64,000 nt of DNA from Streptomyces longhuiensis (GTDB lineage: Bacteria; Actinomycetota; Actinomycetes; Streptomycetales; Streptomycetaceae). Location: the NCBI RefSeq assembly GCF_020616555.1, contig NZ_CP085174.1, positions 138,016 to 202,015 on the forward strand. The letters are read 5' to 3'. A program made the translations under genes and the position numbers. The notes beneath the pieces are model-generated. The model saw nothing but the letters and a program-made list of their open reading frames with translations. It did no database searches and had not been told where the DNA came from. The stretch's first letter is position 1. Each line of letters starts with the position of its first letter. This document shows, piece by piece, positions 57,058 to 64,000 of this stretch.

Positions 57058-58932
57058 ATGACACAGACGAAGTTCGACAAGCAGGTGGAAGAGACCGCCG
57101 AATCCCTCGCGTTCGGGATCGGCCGGGTCCTGGGCGGCCGGGACCTGGACGGCGTGAAGCGGACCGACGCCACCTTCTGGCGGCCGGGCACCCGCGTCTT
57201 GCCGAAGGTGGAGGGTCGTGTGCCCCGCCGCTCCTACAAGGCAGGGTGGCGGCGCCTTTCCTTCCGCGTCGCGCTGGGGGCCGGTGTCGCGGAGAGCGGC
57301 TACCTGGCCACCCGGGACCTGGACGTCACCGTGCAGACCGCCCAGGACCTCTGGGAGAACCGGGACCAGGTCCTCGCGACGCTGGAGCCCGGCGGGATCG
57401 GTACGGCCTCCGTCCTCACCGTCGGCAGCGTGGCGTACATGGTGCTGACCCGCGAGCGCCGGGAGCTGATGCGCGAGTGGGTCGTCCCGCTGCACGAAGC
57501 GATCGTCGGACCGCTGGGCTACGCGGAGCAGACCGACCCGCGCCGCTACCTCCACATCCCGAAGAACTTCTCCGACGACGACGCGGAGATACGCGTCGAC
57601 CTGCCCAGGACCCTGAAGTTCTCACGCGACCAGATCGCCGACCTCATCACCCAGAAGCTCGCCCTGGAGGGCGTGACGTTCTCCTGGAACGTCGCCGGGC
57701 GCGACACCCATCTGCTGATGAAGAAGACCCGCAAGCCCCCGGCCAAGGCCCTCTTCAAAGAACTCAAGATGCGGGAAATGGTGGCCAAGGCCCCGGAGTC
57801 CGCACCGGTCATCGGGATCGGTTCCGCGGGCCGGGTTGTCTCCGTCGACCTGGACGCCGAATCCCCGCACATCCTGGTCAACGCCTCCACCGGCGGCGGC
57901 AAGTCGGTGACCCTGCGCTGCATCGCCTGCCAGATGCTCCACCACGGCTCGCGGGTGTTCGTCCTCGACACCAAGCGGATCTCCCACCCGTGGGCGAACG
58001 GCCTTCCCGGCGTCACCTACTGCCGCGACACCGCCGACATCCACGACGCCCTGGTCGAACTCGGCATGGAAGGCCGGCGCCGGGTGCACGTCGCCGACGA
58101 ACTCGGCATCGACACCGACCCGAACGCGATTGGCCCGCGGCTGCTGATCCTCCTCGAAGAGGTCAACGCCACGATGAAGCAGTTGGCCCGCTACTGGGAA
58201 AAGACCCGCGAGTCCGGTGACCCGAAGGTCTCCCCGGCCGTCGACGCGCTCAACGAGATCCTCTACATGGGCCGCCAGGTCCGCATGCACGTGCTCTTGG
58301 TCGCCCAGTCCGCGACGGCCCGCGCCCTCGGGGGCCCGGAAATCCGCGAGCAGTTCGCGACCCGCATCATGGCCCGCTACAGCATGAACGCCTGGCGCAT
58401 GCTCGCCCCGGAGATCCAGCCGGCACCGAAGTCCACGAAGCACCCGGGGCGCGCCCAGGTCGTCATGGGCGGCACTGCCCGCGAGACCCAGGTGCTGTTC
58501 TTCACCGACGCCGAAGCCCGGGAGTGGGCCAGCCCCGGCGCGGCCGTCACCAGCCCGAAGCGCGCAGCCGTCCCGGCGCAGCCCGGCCCGGTACAGGTGC
58601 AGAAGCTGCCTACTGACTTCCTCACCGGCGCCCACCGCATCACGCCCCCGGCAGCCGACCCGGCGGGCGACGGCGCGGTCAGCGCCACCACGGCGACGTC
58701 GCCGGCGAACCCGGCCCCGGCCGACGACGACCAGGCGGTGGGGCTGCGCGAGGCCCACGAACACCACCTGCCGGACGTCACCCTCGCTGCCCTGCGCTAC
58801 GCCCGCGCCAACGACCCGGCCTTCCCCGGCTCAGTCGACAAGCGCGGCGCCGAACTCCTCTACCGCGTCGGCGACCTCAAGCAGTGGGCCCGCAACCGAC
58901 CCCGCGCCGCCGCCGGCACCACCGACCACTGA
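57058..58932 (+). CDS. FtsK/SpoIIIE-type plasmid translocase
   Basis: 624 aa, ATG 57058. N-terminal region without clear TM helices except a weak one near GTASVLTVGSVAYMVL (~115-130). Walker A HILVNASTGGGKSVTLR (~271-287), Walker B LLILLEEVNATMK, and sensor region VLLVAQSATARALGG. The C-terminal tail carries a proline/alanine linker and a helical end (LREAHEHHLPDVTLAALRYA). It moves double-stranded DNA in an ATP-dependent way; on Streptomyces plasmids such proteins mediate conjugation. It is the second such ATPase in the window and pairs with the replication-relaxation protein rather than with the Spd cluster. Confidence 0.88.
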   Translation: MTQTKFDKQVEETAESLAFGIGRVLGGRDLDGVKRTDATFWRPGTRVLPKVEGRVPRRSYKAGWRRLSFRVALGAGVAESGYLATRDLDVTVQTAQDLWENRDQVLATLEPGGIGTASVLTVGSVAYMVLTRERRELMREWVVPLHEAIVGPLGYAEQTDPRRYLHIPKNFSDDDAEIRVDLPRTLKFSRDQIADLITQKLALEGVTFSWNVAGRDTHLLMKKTRKPPAKALFKELKMREMVAKAPESAPVIGIGSAGRVVSVDLDAESPHILVNASTGGGKSVTLRCIACQMLHHGSRVFVLDTKRISHPWANGLPGVTYCRDTADIHDALVELGMEGRRRVHVADELGIDTDPNAIGPRLLILLEEVNATMKQLARYWEKTRESGDPKVSPAVDALNEILYMGRQVRMHVLLVAQSATARALGGPEIREQFATRIMARYSMNAWRMLAPEIQPAPKSTKHPGRAQVVMGGTARETQVLFFTDAEAREWASPGAAVTSPKRAAVPAQPGPVQVQKLPTDFLTGAHRITPPAADPAGDGAVSATTATSPANPAPADDDQAVGLREAHEHHLPDVTLAALRYARANDPAFPGSVDKRGAELLYRVGDLKQWARNRPRAAAGTTDH

Positions 58933-59133
58933 GCTCGCCTCCAGTACGGCGACCGCCTCGGTCACTCGTCTGTGCCGTCGCCGACTGCTGAGATGACTGA
59001 TCCGAAATACGGGCGAGGCGACCTGCGGTGCAGCAAGTAGCCGAGACGCGTTTTGGGCAGGTCGTCCCCGCAGATACATGGAGGATTCTCAATGCGCTCG
59101 ATCTGGCGCGGCAAGCAGTAGCAGACTGGTCGG

Positions 59134-61056
59134 ATGCTGCTCACTCAGGTGCGAAGTCGCCTCTTTCGTAACATCGTTGACAGCGGCGACGTCGCCATCG
59201 CGCCCGATGTCACGGCACTGGTCGGGAAGAACGAGAGCGGGAAGACATCGCTGCTCTCGTCGATCTACCGCTTCAACCCCGTGTACGGGGAATCCTTCAA
59301 CATCAACAGGGACTACCCGCGCTGGCGGAAGGTCCCTGACACGCGTTCGGGCGCGATCGCCGACGCTCAGCCGATCACCTGCACCTTCAAGCTCGACGAC
59401 TCTGACCTGGAGGCCGTCGCTGCCGAACTTGGACCCGGTGTGCTCACCGCCACCGCGTACACCCGATCTGTCTTGTACAACGGGACGGACGAGGTCGATC
59501 TGGTCGTCGACGAGGCCGCTGCGCTGGAGAACCTGTACGAGGACGAGGAGACCCCCGAGGCTCTCCGAAGCGCTCTCGGAGCAAAGAGCCTTGCTGAAGC
59601 CCTCGAAGCCGCCATTGGTCCGGAATACGCCGCCGACCTGGAGCTCGCGGCGGACACGGGATACACCAGGGACGACATCAACCTGTTCGTCCAGGCCGCA
59701 CGCCAGCGCCTGGGCGACGTCGACAGTGCCTGGCAGCGAGCGGCACGCATTGTGCGTGCGCGCGAGCCGAAGTTCTTCTACTTCAGCTCCTACGAAACTT
59801 TGCCCGGCCGGATAGCGCTCAGCGATCTCGGAGGCCAAGAAGAGGAGCCCGGCGCCTCCGAGATCCAGACGGCCAAGGCATTGCTCGCCCTCGCAGGCAC
59901 GACGGCGACCGCTCTGTCAGCGGAGGACTTCGAGGACCGCAAGGCCGAACTCGAAGCAGTGAGTAACGATCTCACGCGTCAGGTCTTTACCTACTGGAAC
60001 CAGAATCCCGACCTCTCTGTCGTGATCGACCTGGACAAGACCACCGTCCAGGCCCCGAACGGTCAGCAGGCGGTCGCCAGCCATCTCGACATCCGCGTGC
60101 GCGACACCCGCCACGAGTTCACCAACAACTTCTCCGCCCGCTCCAGCGGTTTCCAGTGGTTCTTCAGCTTCCTCGCGGCCTTCTCCGCCTTCGAGGACTA
60201 CTCCCACGGGGTCGTCGTCCTCCTTGACGAGCCTGGACTCAGCCTCCACGGCCGCGCCCAGGCGGACTTCCTGCGCTTCATCAACGAACGCCTCGCGCCG
60301 ACCGCGCAGGTCATCTACACAACCCACTCTCCCTTTATGGTCGAAACGGCTCGTCTCGACCGTGTGCGGATCGTTGAGGACCGCGGAGTCGAGTTCGGCT
60401 CCCTCGTCACCGACGAGGTCCTTGGCGTCACCGATGACTCCCTCTTTCCGCTGCAGGCCGCCCTCGGCTACGACATCGCCCAGAACCTCTTTGTCGGCCC
60501 CGACAACCTCCTGGTCGAAGGCACCAGCGACTTCACCTACCTCACCCTCATCAGCGACCTGTTGAAAGACGCCGACCGAACCCATCTCGACGAGCGCTGG
60601 CGCATCCTGCCTGCTGGCGGCGCCACGAACATCCCCGCCTTCGTCGCCCTCATCGGCAAGAACCTCGACGCAACCGTCCTCATCGATGGCAGCCCCGCAG
60701 GCGTCACTAAGATCAAGAACCTCACGGGCAAGGGCCTGCTGGCTCCCGCGCGACTCCTGATCGTCGACACCTACAGCGGCATCGGGGAGAGCGACATCGA
60801 GGATCTGTTTGCCCCGGAGGACTACCTCAGGCTCTACAACGCCGCCTTCGGAAGCACCCTCCAGGTCAGCGACCTCAACGGAAGCGATCGGATCATCGCC
60901 CGCATCGCCCGGGCCACCAGGACCCAGTTCAAGGAGCACGGCCGCCCCTCGGACGCCCTCCTCCGGAACCGGGACACCCTTCTGCCGGAACTCTCCGAGA
61001 TCACCTTGAGCCGCTTCGAGCAGCTCTTCACCGACATCAACAGCACCCTCCGCTGA
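59134..61056 (+). CDS. OLD-family ATPase/nuclease
   Basis: 640 aa, ATG 59134. N-terminal ABC-type ATPase: Walker A ALVGKNESGKTSLLSSIY (~28-45), signature-like FSARSSGFQWFFSFLAAF, Walker B VVVLLDEPGLSLHG and H-loop IYTTHSPFMVE. The C-terminal Toprim-like domain has NLLVEGTSDFTYL (Glu), TVLIDGSPAG and SDIEDLFAPEDYL. This is the OLD (overcoming lysogenisation defect) plan. Class 1 OLD proteins act alone; class 2 pair with a UvrD-like GajB. No UvrD helicase gene adjoins, but a different helicase gene converges downstream. A role in phage or plasmid exclusion is likely. Confidence 0.88.
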   Translation: MLLTQVRSRLFRNIVDSGDVAIAPDVTALVGKNESGKTSLLSSIYRFNPVYGESFNINRDYPRWRKVPDTRSGAIADAQPITCTFKLDDSDLEAVAAELGPGVLTATAYTRSVLYNGTDEVDLVVDEAAALENLYEDEETPEALRSALGAKSLAEALEAAIGPEYAADLELAADTGYTRDDINLFVQAARQRLGDVDSAWQRAARIVRAREPKFFYFSSYETLPGRIALSDLGGQEEEPGASEIQTAKALLALAGTTATALSAEDFEDRKAELEAVSNDLTRQVFTYWNQNPDLSVVIDLDKTTVQAPNGQQAVASHLDIRVRDTRHEFTNNFSARSSGFQWFFSFLAAFSAFEDYSHGVVVLLDEPGLSLHGRAQADFLRFINERLAPTAQVIYTTHSPFMVETARLDRVRIVEDRGVEFGSLVTDEVLGVTDDSLFPLQAALGYDIAQNLFVGPDNLLVEGTSDFTYLTLISDLLKDADRTHLDERWRILPAGGATNIPAFVALIGKNLDATVLIDGSPAGVTKIKNLTGKGLLAPARLLIVDTYSGIGESDIEDLFAPEDYLRLYNAAFGSTLQVSDLNGSDRIIARIARATRTQFKEHGRPSDALLRNRDTLLPELSEITLSRFEQLFTDINSTLR

Positions 61057-61106
61057 GCCCACGAGGGGCGGGCCACCGGTTGCTGCCCCGCCCCTCGTGC
61101 CCTCGC

Positions 61107-63491
61107 CTATGCTGCCCAGTCGAGTCCGAGGGCGGCCAGTACCTGGAGTTTGTGGGCGGTGAGTTTGGCGCGCCTGGTCTTGCTGTTGGACAGGAATACT
61201 CCGAGCTTGACCTCCGTCCCGTCCGGCAACGCCTCTACGTGAGCCCTGGGGACCTTCACAGAGCCCTCGCGGGCCTTGTACTGCGCCAAGGCCGCAACAC
61301 CCCGCTCGAAGGCGCTAACGGGTGCCGTGAACGGCTTCGCGGGCGCCGCCGGCTCCGGAACGTGGGGGACGACGCCGACGGCCTCCAGGCGTTCACGCTG
61401 TCCGTCCGATAGCGCCGCCCAGACTTCGGGCTTGCGCTGCTTGGCCAGCCACTTCCCGATGTCCATCCCGTGCACGGTGACGCCCGGCTCGACGTACGCC
61501 AGGATCGTCTCCTCAGCGAGCATCTCCCGGACCACGGCGTAGTGCCGTTGCCAGGCGGCTGGCCATGGTGGGTTCCAGTCCGCGTCGATCTCCCGCAGCG
61601 CGGCCTCCCACTCCGGCCTGTCGGCGAGCGCTCCGGGGCGGCGCAGGTTGGACAGCCACTGCCCCACCGGCTTGTCCAGCGCCGATGCGGTGCGGGGCGC
61701 GCAGAGTGTCCAGTGCTCCTCGTAGTACGCGCGGGCCGCCGCCAGGTTCTCCTGGAAGCGTTCGTCGGCCGGAGACCAGACCATGCCCAGTTTCTCGAGC
61801 CGCTGGGCGCGCTGGCCGGTCATCTGCCCCGCCCCGTATGCCCGTCGCTGTTCCGCGACCCACTGCCCAAGGGGGTAGGCGCCCTCTTTGTGTCCGTACG
61901 GAACCCTGGCGTGAAGCTCACGGTCGGTGAACTTTTTGAGGGACGCCCAGCCGCGCGCCCAGTCCTGCTTCTCCGTGTCGATCACGTTGAAGGACACCCA
62001 GTCAGCGACCATCACGGGGTCACGCGGAGCGGCAAAACGGAGCAGCAGACGGGATTCGTCCTCGCCTTCCTCGGGCGGTGGACCGATGTACTCGGACGGC
62101 TGCGCGACGTCCTTCTGCGGCTCCTGTGGAATGGCCAGCAACTCGATTGCTTCTTCATCGTGAGCGCGCAGGCCTTCCAGTACCTTCACCAAAGGCCGGT
62201 ACGACCCGGAGGTGAACATGTCTTCCGGCTTTTCTCCGGGCTGGAGGAACACCGGCACGATCAGAGAGGCGACTTTGCCTTGTCCGGGCTTTTGCCGCAG
62301 GGCCCGGCCGATGGCTTGGACGATGTCGTGCGGAGCGCCCTTGGGGTCCAGGAGGGCGACGCTGTCCACGGCGCGGATGTCGACGCCCTCGCCCAGGACA
62401 CGACAGTTCGACAGGACGGCCCGCAGCGCGGTGGACCCGAAGCCGCCCAGGACTCCCCGCCGGCGCTCGGGGACGTGCTCGCCGCACAGCCAGTCCGCCC
62501 AGACCTCCGACGGGTACGCCTCCGGCTGATCCACGTGCAACCGCTTAGCCACCCGCTCAAGGCCCTCCGCGTAAGCCTGCGCCTCTATGGTCCGGTGGTG
62601 GAAGGTGATGCACGTCTGGAGGTTGTGCTGCGCCATCGTGTGAAGCAACGCCGCCTGCAGCGCCCCGAGCCGCTGCCCGCGGACCTCCTCGGTGTGCCGC
62701 TCCTCACCCATCAGCCGCTCGGGCGTGACGACCGGGTCCTGAAGCTCCAGAACGATGATCTGATACCGCGCAAGCAGGCCGCGCGACACGGCCGACGCCA
62801 GGCTGAGCTTGTAGAGGACCGGCCCGAAGACCTTCTCGTCGTCCATGGAGGCCGCCATCTCACGCGGCAGCGGGTCACGTACCCCTTCGGCGACCTCGCG
62901 GTTCAGGCGCTCCTCCCAGATCCGCGGCGTCGCCGTCAGGTACAGCCGGCGGTGCGCCGGGATCTTCGTCTGATCATGAATATCCGCCCACGCCTTACCC
63001 ATCGAGCCCGACGTCCGGTGCGCCTCATCGACCACCGCGAGGTCCATCGGGGCCAACTGCTGCCCGTAGACGCCCTCGAACGCCTCCGTGAGCACCCCCA
63101 GCGACGCGTAGGTGGCATAGATGGTCACAGGCCCGGCGCCGTGCCACAGCGCCAACTGAACGGGGTTCGTGGTGGAGCGCACCTTCATGCTCCACAGCTC
63201 CGGGTCGTCCTGGAGCGAACACACGGCAACCGCCGGCCCCTTGTGCCCGGCGTCGTGCCACGCCTTCACCGTCTGCGCCAGCAGATCCAGCGTCGGCACC
63301 AGCACGAGAATGCGCCCCTTGGGGACGATCCGCTTTGCCGACGCTGCGGCAATAATCGTCTTTCCCGTGCCACACGCGGCGTGCACCTGCCCGCGAAGAC
63401 CGGTCCAGGGAACACCGCCCGGCGGGATATCGAAGCCGCGCACAATGGCGGCAACGGCTTCGATCTGGTGGTCACGTAGTTTTACGGCCAT
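61107..63491 (-). CDS. Terminal SF2 helicase with helicase-associated repeats
   Basis: 794 aa; ATG 63491 with AAAGGAGA upstream (open frame extends to 63662 without support). SF2 core: Q-like LRDHQIEAVAAIV, Walker A HAACGTGKTIIAA (~38-50), VDEAHRTSGSMGKA (DEAH ~155-158), LTATPRIWEER (motif III), and VQAIGRALRQKPGQGKV (VI). The C-terminal ~300 residues contain several copies of the helicase-associated (HA) module with repeated W-x-x-x-Q-R-x-A/Y and L-x-x-L-G-x-x-W/D. Helicases of this plan lie at the ends of Streptomyces linear replicons (terminal helicase, TtrA-like) and are linked to conjugal transfer of linear DNA. Here it begins ~400 bases from the telomere. Confidence 0.9.
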   Translation of the reverse strand: MAVKLRDHQIEAVAAIVRGFDIPPGGVPWTGLRGQVHAACGTGKTIIAAASAKRIVPKGRILVLVPTLDLLAQTVKAWHDAGHKGPAVAVCSLQDDPELWSMKVRSTTNPVQLALWHGAGPVTIYATYASLGVLTEAFEGVYGQQLAPMDLAVVDEAHRTSGSMGKAWADIHDQTKIPAHRRLYLTATPRIWEERLNREVAEGVRDPLPREMAASMDDEKVFGPVLYKLSLASAVSRGLLARYQIIVLELQDPVVTPERLMGEERHTEEVRGQRLGALQAALLHTMAQHNLQTCITFHHRTIEAQAYAEGLERVAKRLHVDQPEAYPSEVWADWLCGEHVPERRRGVLGGFGSTALRAVLSNCRVLGEGVDIRAVDSVALLDPKGAPHDIVQAIGRALRQKPGQGKVASLIVPVFLQPGEKPEDMFTSGSYRPLVKVLEGLRAHDEEAIELLAIPQEPQKDVAQPSEYIGPPPEEGEDESRLLLRFAAPRDPVMVADWVSFNVIDTEKQDWARGWASLKKFTDRELHARVPYGHKEGAYPLGQWVAEQRRAYGAGQMTGQRAQRLEKLGMVWSPADERFQENLAAARAYYEEHWTLCAPRTASALDKPVGQWLSNLRRPGALADRPEWEAALREIDADWNPPWPAAWQRHYAVVREMLAEETILAYVEPGVTVHGMDIGKWLAKQRKPEVWAALSDGQRERLEAVGVVPHVPEPAAPAKPFTAPVSAFERGVAALAQYKAREGSVKVPRAHVEALPDGTEVKLGVFLSNSKTRRAKLTAHKLQVLAALGLDWAA

Positions 63492-63895
63492 GCCCCGACT
63501 TCTCCTTTTAGCGGAATGTGGCGCGCAATCAGGAAGGGAATCCCGGTGCGAAGTGAGCGGTGCTGGAGGTGAGGTGCCTGGTCCCCAAACTCTACACAGC
63601 GACACCTCGTGATGCATCGCTTGCTTGCCAACTTCGCTCCCCAAGGTGAATGCATGTCTCAATCTCGCCCATCAACGGCCGATTGTCCTGTATGCTTGGA
63701 GGGTATTGGTGAACTCGTCGGGGCAGTTTGAGGGTGGGGGAGGGGTTCGGGTGGAGCGCAGCGGAGCCCGTCACTGCGGCGAGGCCGGCATCCCGTCAGG
63801 CCGACGATCTGTCACCTTCGTTGCAAGGGTGGTGGCTGGGAATCCCAAGCCTTACACAGGCTCGAGCGTGATGCACCCGGTCCTGCTGTCAGCTC
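63492..63895. other. Subtelomeric spacer
   Basis: About 400 bases between the helicase start and the terminal palindromes, with no convincing gene. It holds the helicase promoter (pointing away from the end). Weaker dyads include GGCTGGGAATCCCAAGCC near 63833 and GGAGCGCAGCGGAGCC near 63753. The latter resembles the GCTCCGC-type loops of many Streptomyces ends. Probably part of the telomere-proximal replication zone. Confidence 0.5.
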
Positions 63896-64000
63896 GGGTA
63901 ATCACGCTTGCGTGATTACCCGTCAATTCGCGCTTGCGCGGATTGACACTCTTTCAGAATTCCGCTTGCGGAATTCATTCCCGCGCTTGCGCGGGAATTT
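63896..64000. other. Telomere: four packed palindromes with GCTTGC core
   Basis: Palindrome 1 at 63896-63921 (12-bp arms GGGTAATCACGC), 2 at 63922-63947 (12-bp arms, one mismatch), 3 at 63957-63976 (9-bp arms GAATTCCGC) and 4 at 63977-63998 (10-bp arms ATTCCCGCGC). Each has TT between GC and GC, so each folds to the same tight GCTTGC (GCAAGC) loop. The array ends at the last base of the window. Packed palindromes at the end are the hallmark of Streptomyces protein-capped telomeres, where the 3' overhang folds for end patching. The sequence is unlike the common chromosomal type starting CCCGCGGAGCGGG. Confidence 0.88.

Noticed and set aside
61470..63479. 669-codon plus-strand ORF opposite the helicase
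   Set aside because: Antisense of a gene with complete SF2 motifs; no plausible start or domain.
63625..63915. 96-codon ORF running into the telomere
   Set aside because: Overlaps the terminal palindromes and has no ribosome site or sensible composition.
1..64000. Genes for known telomere proteins (tpg/tap)
   Set aside because: No terminal-protein or Tap-like gene was recognised by eye; absence in this window does not exclude them elsewhere on the replicon.

Overview
The window reads as one end of a linear Streptomyces (or close actinobacterial) replicon, most likely a large linear plasmid. The DNA is GC-rich with strong third-position G/C bias. It has WhiB, GntR, XRE and DUF2637/SpdB-type genes typical of streptomycetes. 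The last ~100 bases are four back-to-back palindromes that all share the core GCTTGC, followed by the physical sequence end. A large helicase gene with repeated helicase-associated modules lies next to that end. No tRNA, rRNA, CRISPR array or housekeeping locus was seen.

Layout. 1-4.7 kb: mixed and partly decayed DNA with a membrane protein cut by the window edge, a sensor kinase with no regulator beside it, and small ORFs. 4.7-11.4 kb: an accessory island, probably defence-related. It holds a SLATT-like membrane protein, a two-gene AbiE-like wHTH/nucleotidyltransferase operon with a 13-bp inverted repeat at its start, a methyltransferase-like fragment coupled to a small membrane protein, and a TcmP / three-Cys-motif (Gp37/Gp68, DUF5131) pair. 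11.6-13.7 kb: a large HTH protein of a type common on actinobacterial linear replicons. 14.5-18 kb: a compact metabolic/regulatory cluster (XRE, HAD hydrolase, NAD-binding dehydrogenase, two P-loop kinases, one fused to an HTH).

18.1-37.2 kb: a plasmid-transfer-type cluster. A GntR regulator sits beside four copies of a CTCGnTAaCGA-like operator. It is followed by tiny overlapping ORFs, WhiB, a DUF2637 coiled-coil protein, a Gly/Pro/Lys-rich repeat protein, an FtsK/TraB-like translocase, several small membrane proteins, a zinc-binding RRQ-motif protein, a GGDEF protein, an ASCH-like protein and an Lsr2-tail protein. Many intergenic gaps carry long perfect hairpins.

37.2-41.8 kb: the partition locus. 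It has parA (with an N-terminal DNA-binding extension), parB, and nine copies of a 20-bp palindrome (putative parS). Two of these lie inside parB itself. A 534-bp direct duplication of the parB 3' end encloses a separate gene. 42.0-43.9 kb: two overlapping paralogues, one with an intact Mrr-type nuclease motif and one without. 44.1-46.0 kb: a TrwC/MobF-like relaxase. 47.6-53.3 kb: an ATP-dependent DNA ligase gene split by a ~4.86-kb insertion that carries two overlapping tyrosine recombinases (Tn554-like arrangement) and a DUF4253 gene. 53.4-58.9 kb: a TGCGCAC-repeat cluster, a replication-relaxation protein, DnaA-box-like sites and a second FtsK-type ATPase. 59.1-61.1 kb: an OLD-family nuclease. 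61.1-64 kb: the terminal helicase and the telomere.

Taken together, the genes cover maintenance (parABS, possible origin), transfer (relaxase, translocases, Spd-like membrane proteins, terminal helicase) and accessory or defence functions. The most unusual signals are the telomere type, the parS mosaic inside and around parB, the split ligase, and the active/inactive nuclease pair. All functional names come from motif recognition by eye; no searches were run.
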